Source: Betaproteobacteria bacterium Ga0077526
Lineage (GTDB): Bacteria; Pseudomonadota; Gammaproteobacteria; Burkholderiales; Ga0077523
DNA length: 64,000 bases
Assembly (NCBI GenBank): GCA_001464765.1
Contig: LNDV01000034.1
Coordinates: forward strand, 1,277,469 to 1,341,468
Reading direction: 5' to 3'
The position numbers and the translations under genes are program-made. This document shows positions 7,435-17,139 of this stretch, one piece after another; the first letter of the stretch is position 1; each line of letters starts with the position of its first letter. The notes under the pieces are model-generated. The model made no database searches and was not told the origin of the DNA. It saw nothing but the letters and a program-made list of their open reading frames with translations.

Positions 7435-10400
7435 TCAGTCGTGGCCGCCGGGCTCCGGCCCGTCTTCCACTGCGTCGACATACGTCTGCAGACCCTGGGA
7501 TGCGATCGCAGAGAGCCGTCGCGCGTGGGCCCGGTCGCCCTGCTCCTCGGCCCGCTGGATGTCCGCGAACAGTCGGGCGAGCCGAGCGGCGCCGGCCGAC
7601 GCCGCGCTGCCTTTCGCGGCGTGCGCTGCCTCGATGATGGCATCTTGCTGTCCCGCAGCCAGTGCGGCCGTCACGCGTTCGATCGAGCTTGCAAGAGACT
7701 TTGCTGCACGTCGCGCGAACGCCGTCAGTTCCGAGGTTTCCGAAGTGCCAAGCAACCCGGCTAGCTGAGCCCGATCGAATGCCGGCGCCGCGTCCGGCGT
7801 AGCGATGGCAAAGGCCGACGGGCCTGACGCCGACCGCGCAGCGACGATGGCCGGAGCAAGCCGCTGCATCACCGCCTCGAGAGCCGACGGCAGCACGGGC
7901 TTCTGGGCGAACTCGAACGCCGTGCCGTCTTCCCCGCGCGGAATCTCTTCGCCCGGATCGGTCGTGGCGCTGAGGACCAGGATGGCGAGTCCGCGGTGCG
8001 CCGCGGGCAGCCGGCTGCGGATGCGGCGCGCGAGTTCGAGCCCGTCCATCTCCGGCATGTGGATGTCGGTAATCACCAGACCGAAGCGCCCGGGCTTTGC
8101 CTCGATGGCGCGCCAGGCTTCTGCGCCATCGCGGAATGCCTCCACGACGCACCCCAGCGATCCGCACTGACGGGTCACGACTTCGCGATGGATCTCGTCG
8201 TCGTCCACCACCGCGACGACCAGCCCGCGCTCGCGCGCATCGCCGGCTTCCGGAGCCCGATATGTCAGCGGCGGCACCGATGCCGTGCCCGATTCCGGCG
8301 GTGCCGCTTTCGCCGGGTCGAAGGGGAGCGTGAACACGAAAGTCGCGCCGCGATCCGGCGCGCCGCTCGCCTCGATCCGTCCGCCCATCATGGTGGCGAG
8401 TTCGCGACAGATGGACAGACCGAGACCGGTGCCGCCGAACTGCTTCGCCGTCTGGGGACTGGCCTGCTCGTAGGGCTGGAACAGCCGGTCGCGGGTGGCC
8501 TCGTCGAACCCGATGCCCGTATCGGTCACCGCGATCCGCGTAGTTCCGTCCGCGCCGCGTTCGGCGTGCACGCGGATCTCTCCGGCTCGGGTGAACCTCG
8601 CGGCGTTGGAAAGCAGGTTGTCGAGCACCTGACGGATACGCAGGGAATCGCCATGCAGGAGGCGCGGCAGGGCCGGGTCCCGCGACCACGCGAGGCGGAC
8701 CGGCTTGTCGCCGACGAGACTGCCGGCGAGCGCGATCGCCTGTTCCAGGAGCGCATCGAGATCGAAGTCGGCCGGGTCCAGATGCAGGCGGCCCGCTTCG
8801 ATCTTCGAGATGTCGAGCAGGTCGTTCAGCACGCGCAGGAGGTTCTGCGCGGACTGACCGATGAGCCCGAGCAGCCGATCCGGGTCGGGCGGTGGCGGCC
8901 TGCCGGTCACGAGCCGCAGCATGCCGATCATCCCGGCGAGCGGCGTGCGGATCTCGTGGCTCATCTTGGCGAGGAAGCGGCTCTTCGCGCGGTCCGCCGC
9001 CTCGGCCGCCGCGCGAGCCTGGTCGAGCGCCGCCTGGAGCGCTTTCTCGACCGTGATGTCGAATGCCGTGCCGTCCCACAGCACGCTGCCGTCGGACTGG
9101 GGGCGAGGGATCGCGCTGATGGCAAGCCATCGCGTCGAACCGTCGGGCAGCCTGCTACGGTATTCGGCATGCAGTGGTTCGGGCGATGACATCGGGGCGT
9201 TGATGCGCGCGGTAAGGGCGGCACGATCCTCGTCCACCATCGTCTCGAAGATGCGGCGCGGATCGCTCAGGGCTGACTCGGGCGAGAGTCCGTGCAGCGC
9301 GCGGATGCCGCCGCTCACGAACGTGAACCGGCCGCGTTCGCCGGGCCGGCTCACATAGCGCCAGACCACACCGGGCGCCGCGTCGGTGATGTCGCGCAGC
9401 AGGGACGCTGCGTCGCGGGCCTCCGCCCGGGCGCTTTCCAGATCCGAGATGTCGACGATGACGCCGACGAGTCCACCGGCACCGGACCCTGCGGCCGGAA
9501 ACGCGCTCAGCGAATAGAGGATGTCCCGGTCCGCGCCGTCGTGACGGCGGGCCCGCAGCCGGATCGTTCGGGGACGTGAGTCGGCGAGCACCTCGGCTTC
9601 TACCGCGAGCACCTGCTCCCGCGCTCCGGAGCCCAGGTGATCGAACTCCTGCATCTGCCGGCCCGCGATGCTGTCTCGCTCGATGCCGTAGAAGCGCGCG
9701 AATGCGCCGTTGCAGCCGAGATAGCGCCCTGCCACATCCTTGAACACGACCGGCTCCGGCATGGCTTCCAGCAGGGCGCTGCGGAAGGCGATCTGCGTGG
9801 CGAGCGCCGCCTGGGCTTCCGCGCGCTGCGCCACTTCGCGGCGAAGCCGGCGGTTCCAGATGGCGATGACGACGATCGCGCCGGCGGCGGCAGCGAGCAG
9901 CGGAATGCCGATCGACAGCACCGTGGTCCAGTCACGGTTCTCGACGACGGTGGCCGTGACCCAGCGCTCGCGGATGGCCGCGCGTTCGTCGGCGGAGATC
10001 GAGGCGACGGCCTTGTCGATGGCGGACACCAGCTCGGGCCAGTCGCTGCGCACGCCGAAGCGCAGTTCGAAGGGGTAGGCGTCCGTCGTGCCGACGACCC
10101 GGAGATTCGTGAGCAGCAACTGACGGATCGCGTGTGTCGTCACGATGACCGGGCCCACGTGCGCGTCGGCCATGCCGGTCGAGACGGCACGCAGTGCAGC
10201 CTCCGTGTCTGGGACGGAGACGAGATCGATCGAGGGGAAGTTCCGCGCGAGCCAGAGTGTGGGGCCGTAGCCGGCTTCCATCGCGACCCGCTTGCCGGAC
10301 AGGTCGGCAAGCGTGAGGGGCGTGCCGTCGCCGCCGCGGGAGACGATGCACAGATCGCCGGTCAGATAGGGCCGCGTGGTCGTCAGATGGCCGCGTCGTT

Positions 10401-11523
10401 CGGGCGCCTCGGCGAGAGACCCTGTGACGTCCACTTCCCGGCGGCGGATCATCGCCTCCAGTTCCGTCCAGTCCTGGGCGCGGACCAGCTGGAAGCGCAG
10501 CGGGAGGCGGCTCGCGACGAGATCGCGGAAGTCCGGCGTGATGCCCGAGACGTCGCCGTTGCCCTTCACCATCTCGACCGGCGGCCATTGGCTCCCCATC
10601 ACGCCGTAGCGGATCACCGGGTGCTCGGCGAGGAAGGCCTGCTCGCTGCCCGTGAGTGCGATGGCGCGCTGGCGCCGCGACAGCGCGCGCAACGCGGGGT
10701 CGACGATCCACCGGCGCTCGATCGCGGCGACGGCATCGGCGTCGAGTGCTGCGAAGCCGGCGTCGATGGTGGCGAGGAGCTTCCGGTTTGCCGCCGACAC
10801 GGCAGGACGCAGTTCGGTTTCCAGGTAACGGGCCTCTCCCTGGACGAAGCCGCGACCGGCCAGTGTGCTGCGAAGCCACAGCGCCGCGGTCGCCGTCTCG
10901 ACGAGCGCGGCGTTCGCTTCGCCGAGACGCAGGGCCTCCGAGATGCGGGAGCGTCCGTCGAGGGGGAGAATGCCCGCGCCGGGGAACGCCGACGCCGCGA
11001 GCGGCTCCTGCAGGCTGCCGCGCAGGACGGCGATCCGCATCGTTGCGGGCTGCCCATCGCGTCGCAACAGGGTCGACGTGATCGGCATGAGCGCGTGCCC
11101 GTAGGCCACGGCGGCGTCGTAGCGCGGATCCGGCGGGAGTCCGCCATGCGCAGCGATGCGACCGAAGGACAGATCCTCCAACTGCACGGCGAGTGTCCCG
11201 CAGCGCATGACGACCGGAACGCCGGTGGTGCGCGACCAGAGTCGCCAGAGGTCCACGAGCATGCCGCGCGGGGACTCTCCCGGCAGCTGCTCCGACCATG
11301 GCGCGTTGTCCGTCTCGCAGCCGATGACGAGCGGCGTCTGCCGGTCGATGACTGCCTCCCCGCGCGCGAGACACGGCTGCGAGGCCAGCATCAGGATCCA
11401 CGCCATGAACGCCGCGACGAGGCTCACGCCGCGGCGTGAAGCGGGTGTCTCCGGCACAGTGCGCGCCGGGCGTTGCGGGACATTCCGAACGATCCGGAAT
11501 GCCCGGCGGGTCCTCGAGAGCAT
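7435..11523 (-). CDS. BvgS/RocS-like unorthodox hybrid sensor histidine kinase
   Basis: 1362 aa. Order: signal-anchor about residues 33-52; two periplasmic SBP_bac_3 (Venus flytrap) domains, about 60-280 and 300-525; a membrane segment about 535-556; two PAS domains, about 575-695 and 705-825; HisKA with His856 in KMSHEIRTP; HATPase with N box (LDNLLSNAARF), DTGIGF and GGTGLGLS; receiver with Asp1153 in ITDIHMPEMD; C-terminal Hpt with His1301 in AAHAAKGSAASAG. All phosphorelay residues are present, so a His-Asp-His relay to a separate receiver is expected. The nearest receiver is the REC-EAL protein. This matches RocS1-RocR logic, but no DNA-binding RocA-type partner is seen nearby. The ligand of the flytrap domains is unknown. 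Confidence 0.93.
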   Translation of the reverse strand: MLSRTRRAFRIVRNVPQRPARTVPETPASRRGVSLVAAFMAWILMLASQPCLARGEAVIDRQTPLVIGCETDNAPWSEQLPGESPRGMLVDLWRLWSRTTGVPVVMRCGTLAVQLEDLSFGRIAAHGGLPPDPRYDAAVAYGHALMPITSTLLRRDGQPATMRIAVLRGSLQEPLAASAFPGAGILPLDGRSRISEALRLGEANAALVETATAALWLRSTLAGRGFVQGEARYLETELRPAVSAANRKLLATIDAGFAALDADAVAAIERRWIVDPALRALSRRQRAIALTGSEQAFLAEHPVIRYGVMGSQWPPVEMVKGNGDVSGITPDFRDLVASRLPLRFQLVRAQDWTELEAMIRRREVDVTGSLAEAPERRGHLTTTRPYLTGDLCIVSRGGDGTPLTLADLSGKRVAMEAGYGPTLWLARNFPSIDLVSVPDTEAALRAVSTGMADAHVGPVIVTTHAIRQLLLTNLRVVGTTDAYPFELRFGVRSDWPELVSAIDKAVASISADERAAIRERWVTATVVENRDWTTVLSIGIPLLAAAAGAIVVIAIWNRRLRREVAQRAEAQAALATQIAFRSALLEAMPEPVVFKDVAGRYLGCNGAFARFYGIERDSIAGRQMQEFDHLGSGAREQVLAVEAEVLADSRPRTIRLRARRHDGADRDILYSLSAFPAAGSGAGGLVGVIVDISDLESARAEARDAASLLRDITDAAPGVVWRYVSRPGERGRFTFVSGGIRALHGLSPESALSDPRRIFETMVDEDRAALTARINAPMSSPEPLHAEYRSRLPDGSTRWLAISAIPRPQSDGSVLWDGTAFDITVEKALQAALDQARAAAEAADRAKSRFLAKMSHEIRTPLAGMIGMLRLVTGRPPPPDPDRLLGLIGQSAQNLLRVLNDLLDISKIEAGRLHLDPADFDLDALLEQAIALAGSLVGDKPVRLAWSRDPALPRLLHGDSLRIRQVLDNLLSNAARFTRAGEIRVHAERGADGTTRIAVTDTGIGFDEATRDRLFQPYEQASPQTAKQFGGTGLGLSICRELATMMGGRIEASGAPDRGATFVFTLPFDPAKAAPPESGTASVPPLTYRAPEAGDARERGLVVAVVDDDEIHREVVTRQCGSLGCVVEAFRDGAEAWRAIEAKPGRFGLVITDIHMPEMDGLELARRIRSRLPAAHRGLAILVLSATTDPGEEIPRGEDGTAFEFAQKPVLPSALEAVMQRLAPAIVAARSASGPSAFAIATPDAAPAFDRAQLAGLLGTSETSELTAFARRAAKSLASSIERVTAALAAGQQDAIIEAAHAAKGSAASAGAARLARLFADIQRAEEQGDRAHARRLSAIASQGLQTYVDAVEDGPEPGGHD

Positions 11524-11630
11524 GCTGCGACGATCCCTGTCCGTCCGGCGGATGGCCGGCCGGACATGGTAACTGCATATGGAGATCAGTCTCAGAGAGC
11601 AGTCGCCGGCGACGCCGGCGCCGCCGGACT

Positions 11631-12806
11631 TCAGAGCTTCCGCGGTCGGAGTGTGCCCGCGCCGGGCGTGCCGCGTGCTTCGGCGACGAGGCGTTCGAGG
11701 TCCTGGCTCGTCAGCGTCTGAAGAAAGGCCACGAGGTTCGCCTTGTCATCGGCGGCGAGGCCGAGCGGCCGAAGCACGGGATCGCGACCGGGGTCGCTGC
11801 CGCCACCGGCGTCGTACCACTCCACCACATCGGCGAGCGTGGCGAGGGAGCCGTCGTGCATGTAGGGCGCAGTCACGCCCGCGTTGCGCAGCGAGGGCAC
11901 GCGAAACGCCCGGCGGTCGCTCTCGCGTCCGGTCACTTCGAAGCGACCTTCGTCCGGCACAGACTTGGCGGGGCCGAAGGCGCCGCGCAGCCGTGCCCAT
12001 TCGACGCCGGTATTGCGGAAGCTGTTGTCGGTGAACGTCGCGAACTCGGTGCCGACCGTATGGCACGTGGGGCAACCGCTGCGCTGGAACACGTCGTAGC
12101 CCGCGCGTTCCGCCGGGCTGAGCGCGGCAGCATCGCCGCCGAAGCGCCAGCGGTCGAAGCGCGACAGTCCGGTCGCGAGGCTGCGCTCGTACGCGGCGAT
12201 GGCCGCGCCCACCAGACGGGCGCTCACCTTCCGGCCGGCGAAGGCCGCCCGGAACTCCTCCCGGTAGTCGGCCCGGCCTTCGAGCCGTCCGACGACGTCC
12301 TGCACCGTGGGATTCCAGGCTTCCTCGATGCTGAGCAGAGGGCCCCAGATCTGGTCTTCGAGCGTCGCCATGCGGCCATCCGCGAACTGCGAGGTCGCGA
12401 GTGCGGCGTTGAGCACTGTGGGGGAGTTCCGGCGCAGGACGCGGCCGCCGCGCCCGAAGGCCGTGGGCGCGCCGTTCAACGCGAAGCCGTGCTCGGGAAT
12501 GTGGCAGGTAGCGCACGCCATGGTCCCGTCTTCGGCGAGTTGCGGGTCCATGAAAAGACGCCGTCCCAGGGCGACCTGGAGAGCCGGGTCGCCCGCTTCA
12601 TTGCTGATGACAACCGGCGGCAGGCCCGAGTGCCCGCGGGATTCCCCGGCGGTCATGGTGGCCGGGTGCATGGCGAGGACGCTCGCGACGAGGGCGACGA
12701 GAAGGCGACGGCGCGGGCGGGGCGGTGCGGGAATTGGCATGGCGGGAATGGTAACGGTTCGGGCACCGATTTGACCTGCGTCAGAAGCTGCGCGGTGCTC
12801 GCGCAT
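11631..12806 (-). CDS. Di-heme cytochrome c peroxidase / MauG-family protein
   Basis: Up to 391 aa. Two c-type heme motifs are present, CATCH (about residue 98) and CPTCH (about residue 245), and a C-terminal APYMHDGSLATL block carries the conserved YMHDGS motif of the family. Exported by a hydrophobic stretch (LLVALVASVLAMHPA), it should work in the periplasm, either reducing H2O2 or oxidising a partner protein as MauG does. Two starts are possible: the ATG at 12806 has an AAGGA ribosome site 8 nt upstream but gives a 34-residue N-region; the ATG at 12740 gives a normal signal peptide but no clear site. It is divergent from ppk2, only 34 bp away. Confidence 0.88.
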   Translation of the reverse strand: MREHRAASDAGQIGARTVTIPAMPIPAPPRPRRRLLVALVASVLAMHPATMTAGESRGHSGLPPVVISNEAGDPALQVALGRRLFMDPQLAEDGTMACATCHIPEHGFALNGAPTAFGRGGRVLRRNSPTVLNAALATSQFADGRMATLEDQIWGPLLSIEEAWNPTVQDVVGRLEGRADYREEFRAAFAGRKVSARLVGAAIAAYERSLATGLSRFDRWRFGGDAAALSPAERAGYDVFQRSGCPTCHTVGTEFATFTDNSFRNTGVEWARLRGAFGPAKSVPDEGRFEVTGRESDRRAFRVPSLRNAGVTAPYMHDGSLATLADVVEWYDAGGGSDPGRDPVLRPLGLAADDKANLVAFLQTLTSQDLERLVAEARGTPGAGTLRPRKL

Positions 12807-12840
12807 TACAGTTTTCCTTCACATAGCGAGGGAAGGGGCG

Positions 12841-14010
12841 ATGGACAGAAGCAGCAGATCACCGGCAGACGACCCGGACGCAGCGCGCCCGGCCAGGAAG
12901 ACAGCGCGGACTCGCAGCCGTCGTGCGGTCGCCGGGGACGTGGCGCCCGCACGCACGGACAGCGCGGTCGAGCGGTTCGTGGTGTCCGAAGCCATGGCAG
13001 CTGCCGCGGATGCCCAGGCCACGGCGTTCGAGGACATCGCGGCGCAGGCGGACGCGTTCGGCTCGGAGCAGCTGCAGGCCCGGATCGACGCGCTGATGGC
13101 CGGCGCATCGCCGGATGAAGTGGCGGCATTGCGTCTGGCGCTGCTGCGCCGGGGCGGGGTCGAGGACACGATGCCGTCGAGTCCCGACGAGGAACTGTCG
13201 GAGGACTGGCGCAGCGGCGGCTATCCCTACCGCAACCTCATGCAGCGGCGCTCCTACGAGAAGACCAAATACCGCCTCCAGGTGGAACTGCTCAAGCTCC
13301 AGGCGTGGGTGAAGGAAACGGGACAGCGCGTGGTGATCCTGTTCGAAGGCCGGGACGCTGCCGGCAAGGGCGGCACCATCAAGCGCTTCATGGAGCACCT
13401 GAACCCTCGCGGCGCCCGCGTGGTCGCCCTGGAGAAACCCACGGAGCAGGAGCGCGGGCAGTGGTACTTCCAGCGCTACGTGCAGCATCTGCCCAGCGTC
13501 GGCGAGATCGTGATGTTCGATCGCTCCTGGTACAACCGCGCGGGCGTCGAGCGCGTGATGGGCTTCTGCTCGCCGTCGGAGTACGACGAGTTCATGCGGC
13601 AGGCGCCGGAGTTCGAGCGCAATCTGGTGCGAAGCGGCATCCACCTGGTGAAGTTCTGGTTCTCCGTGAGCCGCGCGGAACAGCGGCGCCGGTTCAAGGA
13701 GCGCGAGATCCATCCGCTCAAGCAGTGGAAACTCTCGCCCATCGACGTGGCGTCGCTCGACAAGTGGGACGAATACACGAAGGCGAAGGAGGCGATGTTC
13801 TTCCACACCGACACCGCCGACGCCCCGTGGACCGTGATCAAGTCGGACTGCAAGAAGAGAGCGAGGCTGAACGCCATGCGCTACATCCTCCACAAGCTGC
13901 CCTACGACGCCAAGGATTCGGAGCGGATCGGCTCACTCGATCCGCTGATCGTCGGCCGGGCGCACGTGGTGTTCGAGCGGGGCGAGAAGCAGGCCACGGC
14001 GCTGCTCTGA
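12841..14010 (+). CDS. ppk2: Polyphosphate kinase 2
   Basis: 389 aa. The PPK2 domain covers about residues 130-365. Walker A is GRDAAGKGG at 170-178, Walker B is VMFDRSWYNRAG, and the conserved lid/helix segment KFWFSVSRAEQRRRF follows. PPK2 enzymes transfer phosphate between polyphosphate and nucleotides; the sequence alone does not separate ADP-, GDP- or AMP-directed classes. The first 120 residues are a basic, Ala/Arg/Asp-rich low-complexity extension absent from the shortest PPK2s. RBS GAGGGAAGGGG lies just before the ATG. The gene is divergent from the di-heme peroxidase. Confidence 0.93.
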   Translation: MDRSSRSPADDPDAARPARKTARTRSRRAVAGDVAPARTDSAVERFVVSEAMAAAADAQATAFEDIAAQADAFGSEQLQARIDALMAGASPDEVAALRLALLRRGGVEDTMPSSPDEELSEDWRSGGYPYRNLMQRRSYEKTKYRLQVELLKLQAWVKETGQRVVILFEGRDAAGKGGTIKRFMEHLNPRGARVVALEKPTEQERGQWYFQRYVQHLPSVGEIVMFDRSWYNRAGVERVMGFCSPSEYDEFMRQAPEFERNLVRSGIHLVKFWFSVSRAEQRRRFKEREIHPLKQWKLSPIDVASLDKWDEYTKAKEAMFFHTDTADAPWTVIKSDCKKRARLNAMRYILHKLPYDAKDSERIGSLDPLIVGRAHVVFERGEKQATALL

Positions 14011-14165
14011 CGAACCGCCGCCTCTTCCGCGCGGCCGGCAAGCAGGCGCGCGGCAGTACCCGGGCAGTCGGTCCAGCGCAGTATCGCCTGCCGCCGGGCG
14101 TTCGCCAGGGCGGGTGAGGGCGCGAGACCGTTGGTATGCTTGACCTTCAACCTGGAGGTCGAGGC

Positions 14166-15530
14166 ATGCCGCCGAAGTCGTTTCGTCCGTTTGCGTGGAT
14201 CGGGGCATCGCCCCGGCGGGGCTGGATCCTGATCGCGATTCCCCTCACGGTCTCCCTGCTCGCGCTCGCCTGGATCGCGACCCACTATCTCAAGCCGGCG
14301 CCGCCGAAGCGCATCGTGTTCGCGGCCGGACCCGAAGGCGGTGCGTATCGCGCCTTCGCGGAGCGCTATGCCGCCATCCTCGCGCGGCACGGCATCACGG
14401 TCGAGATCCGGACCACGGCCGGCGCCAGGGAGAACTACCGCCTGCTCAAGGATGGCAAGGAACCCGTGGATGCCGCGCTCGTACGCGGCGGCATCGGCGC
14501 GGCCGAGGAATCGCCGCACCTCGTTTCCCTTGGTGTGGTCGGCTATGAAGCCCTCTGGGTGTTCTGTCGCGGACCGGTGGTGCTCGACGATCTCCCGAGC
14601 CTGCAGGGTAAGGCGCTCGCCATCGGCGCCAAGGGGGCCGGTACCCGCAAATTGGTTCGCACACTCCTCGAGGCGAACGGCATCGACGAGCGGGACTTCA
14701 AGGCCCTGGAGATCGGCGGTGTCGAGGCGGCGGAGGCCTTGCTCGAAGGGCGCGCCGACTGCGCCTTCCTGTTCGAACCGCCTGAGGCGGGCGTGCTGAA
14801 GGCACTCATCTACAGTCCTGACGCCCAGCTCGTGGATTTCCGGCGCCGCGCCGATGCTTACGGGAAGCTGATTCCGGCCTTGCACAAGGTCGTGCTGCCC
14901 GAAGGCGCGAACGATCTGGAATCCAATCGACCCGACCGTCCCATCACGCTGCTCGCAGCGCAGACGCAACTGGTCGCCACCGAGGGCCTGCACTCCGCCG
15001 TGAAGATGCTGCTGCTTCAGGCCGCGACCGAAGTCCATGCCGATGCGGATCTCTTCAGCGGCGAGCACGAGTTTCCCGCCCAGCGCGCATTCGAGTTCCC
15101 GATCGCCGACGAAGCGCGGCGCTATTACACGTCGGGCCCGCCTTTCCTCCAGCGCTACCTGCCTTTCTGGCTGGCGAATCTGGTGGACCGCGCGCTGGTA
15201 TTCCTGATTCCCGTCGTCGCGATCCTGTTTCCGCTGCTTCGGATCCTGCCCCCGCTCTACGCGTGGAACGTGCGCCGCCGCATCTATCGCTGGTACGGCG
15301 AACTGATGTTCATCGAGAACGAGATGCGACGCACGCTCACCCGGGGAGAGACCCGCAATTTCGGGGACCGCCTGGACTGGATCGAACGCGAAGTGAACGA
15401 ACTGCACCCGCCCCTTGCCTTTGCGAATCAGGTGTATGCGTTGCGCCAGCACATCGACTTCGTTCAGGAACGCCTCGCGGCCGGCGCGCCTGCCGAGACC
15501 GCCTTGCCGGAGGGAACCGCCTCCGGCTGA
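14166..15530 (+). CDS. Membrane-anchored TAXI-family TRAP solute-binding protein
   Basis: 454 aa from the ATG at 14166, chosen over the ATG at 14136 because GGAGG lies 7 nt upstream of it. A first membrane segment is at about residues 20-42. A TAXI-type binding domain follows, about 48-320: FAAGPEGGAYRAFAERYA, then the family's conserved GAKGAGTRKL segment. A second membrane segment is at about 335-362 (ALVFLIPVVAILFPLLRIL), then a basic, helix-rich cytoplasmic tail. Normal TAXI proteins are free periplasmic partners of DctQM permeases, and no permease gene is here. The two anchors suggest a fixed sensor or a transport accessory. The next gene is a sensor kinase 170 bp on, so a sensing role is possible but unproven. 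Confidence 0.82.
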   Translation: MPPKSFRPFAWIGASPRRGWILIAIPLTVSLLALAWIATHYLKPAPPKRIVFAAGPEGGAYRAFAERYAAILARHGITVEIRTTAGARENYRLLKDGKEPVDAALVRGGIGAAEESPHLVSLGVVGYEALWVFCRGPVVLDDLPSLQGKALAIGAKGAGTRKLVRTLLEANGIDERDFKALEIGGVEAAEALLEGRADCAFLFEPPEAGVLKALIYSPDAQLVDFRRRADAYGKLIPALHKVVLPEGANDLESNRPDRPITLLAAQTQLVATEGLHSAVKMLLLQAATEVHADADLFSGEHEFPAQRAFEFPIADEARRYYTSGPPFLQRYLPFWLANLVDRALVFLIPVVAILFPLLRILPPLYAWNVRRRIYRWYGELMFIENEMRRTLTRGETRNFGDRLDWIEREVNELHPPLAFANQVYALRQHIDFVQERLAAGAPAETALPEGTASG

Positions 15531-15595
15531 AGCTCCTCGCGCATGGCCCGGGAGGTTTTCGCCGTTTGTGACGTTTCCGGGACAAAGTCACTGGA

Positions 15596-15648
15596 CGTGG
15601 AAAATTTTCCCACGTATAGTCGTTTCCATGACGGGGCCTTGACCCGTC
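15596..15648. promoter_or_regulatory. Two dyad elements upstream of the sensor kinase gene
   Basis: In the 170-bp gap before the kinase gene, CGTGGAAAA and TTTTCCCACG (15596-15614) form an almost perfect palindrome with one extra C. The -10-like TATAGT follows at 15615-15620. A second inverted repeat, GACGGG/CCCGTC (15630-15635 and 15643-15648, 7-nt loop), follows. The layout suits an operator around a promoter for the two-component operon. No convincing -35 is seen, and the binding protein is unknown. Confidence 0.4.
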
Positions 15649-15700
15649 GGGGCGACCTTGTGCTGGCCGGTTCGATCGCCCTCAGACTGGAGAGCGATCG

Positions 15701-17131
15701 ATGCAAACCATGGCAGAACAGCCACTTGAAGGACAGGGCGCGCGTTCGGGATCGATCGGATCCGCCGTCCCGCCCGCCCCGGAGGCGGTGCGCTACAGCT
15801 TCACGCGCCGATTCGCGCTGCTCGCCTTCGCCTCCATCGCGCTGGTAAGCGCGGCCTCCGCGGCCTTCCTGGCCAAGACGCTGGTGGAGGAGACCATCCA
15901 CCACGACGCGGTCGAAGTGATGCAGTTCGTCCAGAGCTTCACCCCGCTGGCGGAGGCCGAGGAGTTCTTCCGCGGAACCGGTGACCGGGCCGCGCATCTC
16001 GAGGCGATGGCACCGCTTCTGGCCCGGATCGCCGCCATGCCGGACTCCGTGCACGTGAATGTCTACGACCGCGAGAAGCGCGTGCTCTGGTCCACCAAGC
16101 GCGACATGGTCGGCAAGGCGCTCACGCAGAATCCGGAACTCGACGAAGCCCTCGAAGGCGAACTCGAAGTGGAGAGCAGCCTGCTCGAGGAGCGCCGCTA
16201 TCTGAAGCCCGAACACGCTTTCCTCAAGGGCATCTCCGACAACTTCGTCGAGACCTATGTGCCGATCTGGTCCCGCGATCACCGGAGCGTCCTGGGCGTG
16301 ATCGAGATCTATCGTCGTCCGCAGCCTCTGTTCGAGATGACGCAGACCCTGGTGCGGGCGGTATGGCTAAGCGCGCTGCTGGGCGCGCTGTTCCTGTTCG
16401 GTTCGCTGTTCTGGGTCGCCCGTCGCGCAGACCGTCTCATCCGTTCGCAGCAGCGGCAGATCGTCGAATCCGAAACGCTGGCCGCGGTCGGCGAGATGTC
16501 CGCGGCGGTCGCGCACAGCATCCGCAATCCGATCGCGTCGATCCGGTCCTCCGCGGAACTCGCGCATGAACTCGACGGCGAGAGCGTCCGGGAGCCGATG
16601 ACCGACATCGTCGCGCAGGTCGATCGCATCGCGGCGTGGATCACGCAGCTGCTCGTCTATGCGCAGCCTTCGTCGCCGCGCCTGTCCCGCGTCGACGTCG
16701 CCGCGATCGTCGACGCCTGTCTGGTCGACTTCCGCCGCGATCTGGAGAAGCGTCAGGTGACCGTTCTGACCGACTTCGCCGCCGCCCTGCCTCCGGTCGT
16801 GGGCGACGGCGCGCTGATGAGCCAGGTGTTCGTAACGCTGATCTCCAATGCCCTCGATGCCATGCCTTCCGGTGGCACGCTGACGATCTCGGGGCGCCTC
16901 CCTCAGGACGGCAACCGTGTGTACGTCTTCCTGGCGGACACCGGCGTCGGCATCTCGCCGGAGAATCTTCAGCGCCTGTTCGTCCCCTTCCACACCACGA
17001 AGAAGTCCGGCCTCGGGGTCGGCCTGCCGCTCGTGCGGCGGGTGATGAACCGCATGGGCGGGTCCATCGACATCGAAAGCGTCCAGGGTTCCGGCACGAC
17101 CGTGAAGCTCTCCTGGCCGAGCGCGAAGTAG
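15701..17131 (+). CDS. Membrane sensor histidine kinase, NtrB/AtoS class
   Basis: 476 aa. Membrane segment 1 is at about residues 37-58; a periplasmic sensing region (about 60-215) shows the Cache-like stretch VHVNVYDREKRVLWST; membrane segment 2 is at about 217-240. HisKA has His272 in AVAHSIRNPIASI; the HATPase domain has SNALDAMPSGG, DTGVGI and GLGVGLPLV. The start has GGAGAG about 7 nt upstream. Its stop is 8 bp before the NtrC-type regulator, so the two are a cognate pair. The same kinase plus sigma-54 regulator arrangement is known for exopolysaccharide/PEP-CTERM control (PrsK-PrsR); identity with PrsK is only a suggestion here. Confidence 0.9.
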   Translation: MQTMAEQPLEGQGARSGSIGSAVPPAPEAVRYSFTRRFALLAFASIALVSAASAAFLAKTLVEETIHHDAVEVMQFVQSFTPLAEAEEFFRGTGDRAAHLEAMAPLLARIAAMPDSVHVNVYDREKRVLWSTKRDMVGKALTQNPELDEALEGELEVESSLLEERRYLKPEHAFLKGISDNFVETYVPIWSRDHRSVLGVIEIYRRPQPLFEMTQTLVRAVWLSALLGALFLFGSLFWVARRADRLIRSQQRQIVESETLAAVGEMSAAVAHSIRNPIASIRSSAELAHELDGESVREPMTDIVAQVDRIAAWITQLLVYAQPSSPRLSRVDVAAIVDACLVDFRRDLEKRQVTVLTDFAAALPPVVGDGALMSQVFVTLISNALDAMPSGGTLTISGRLPQDGNRVYVFLADTGVGISPENLQRLFVPFHTTKKSGLGVGLPLVRRVMNRMGGSIDIESVQGSGTTVKLSWPSAK

Positions 17132-17139
17132 GAGCCACC

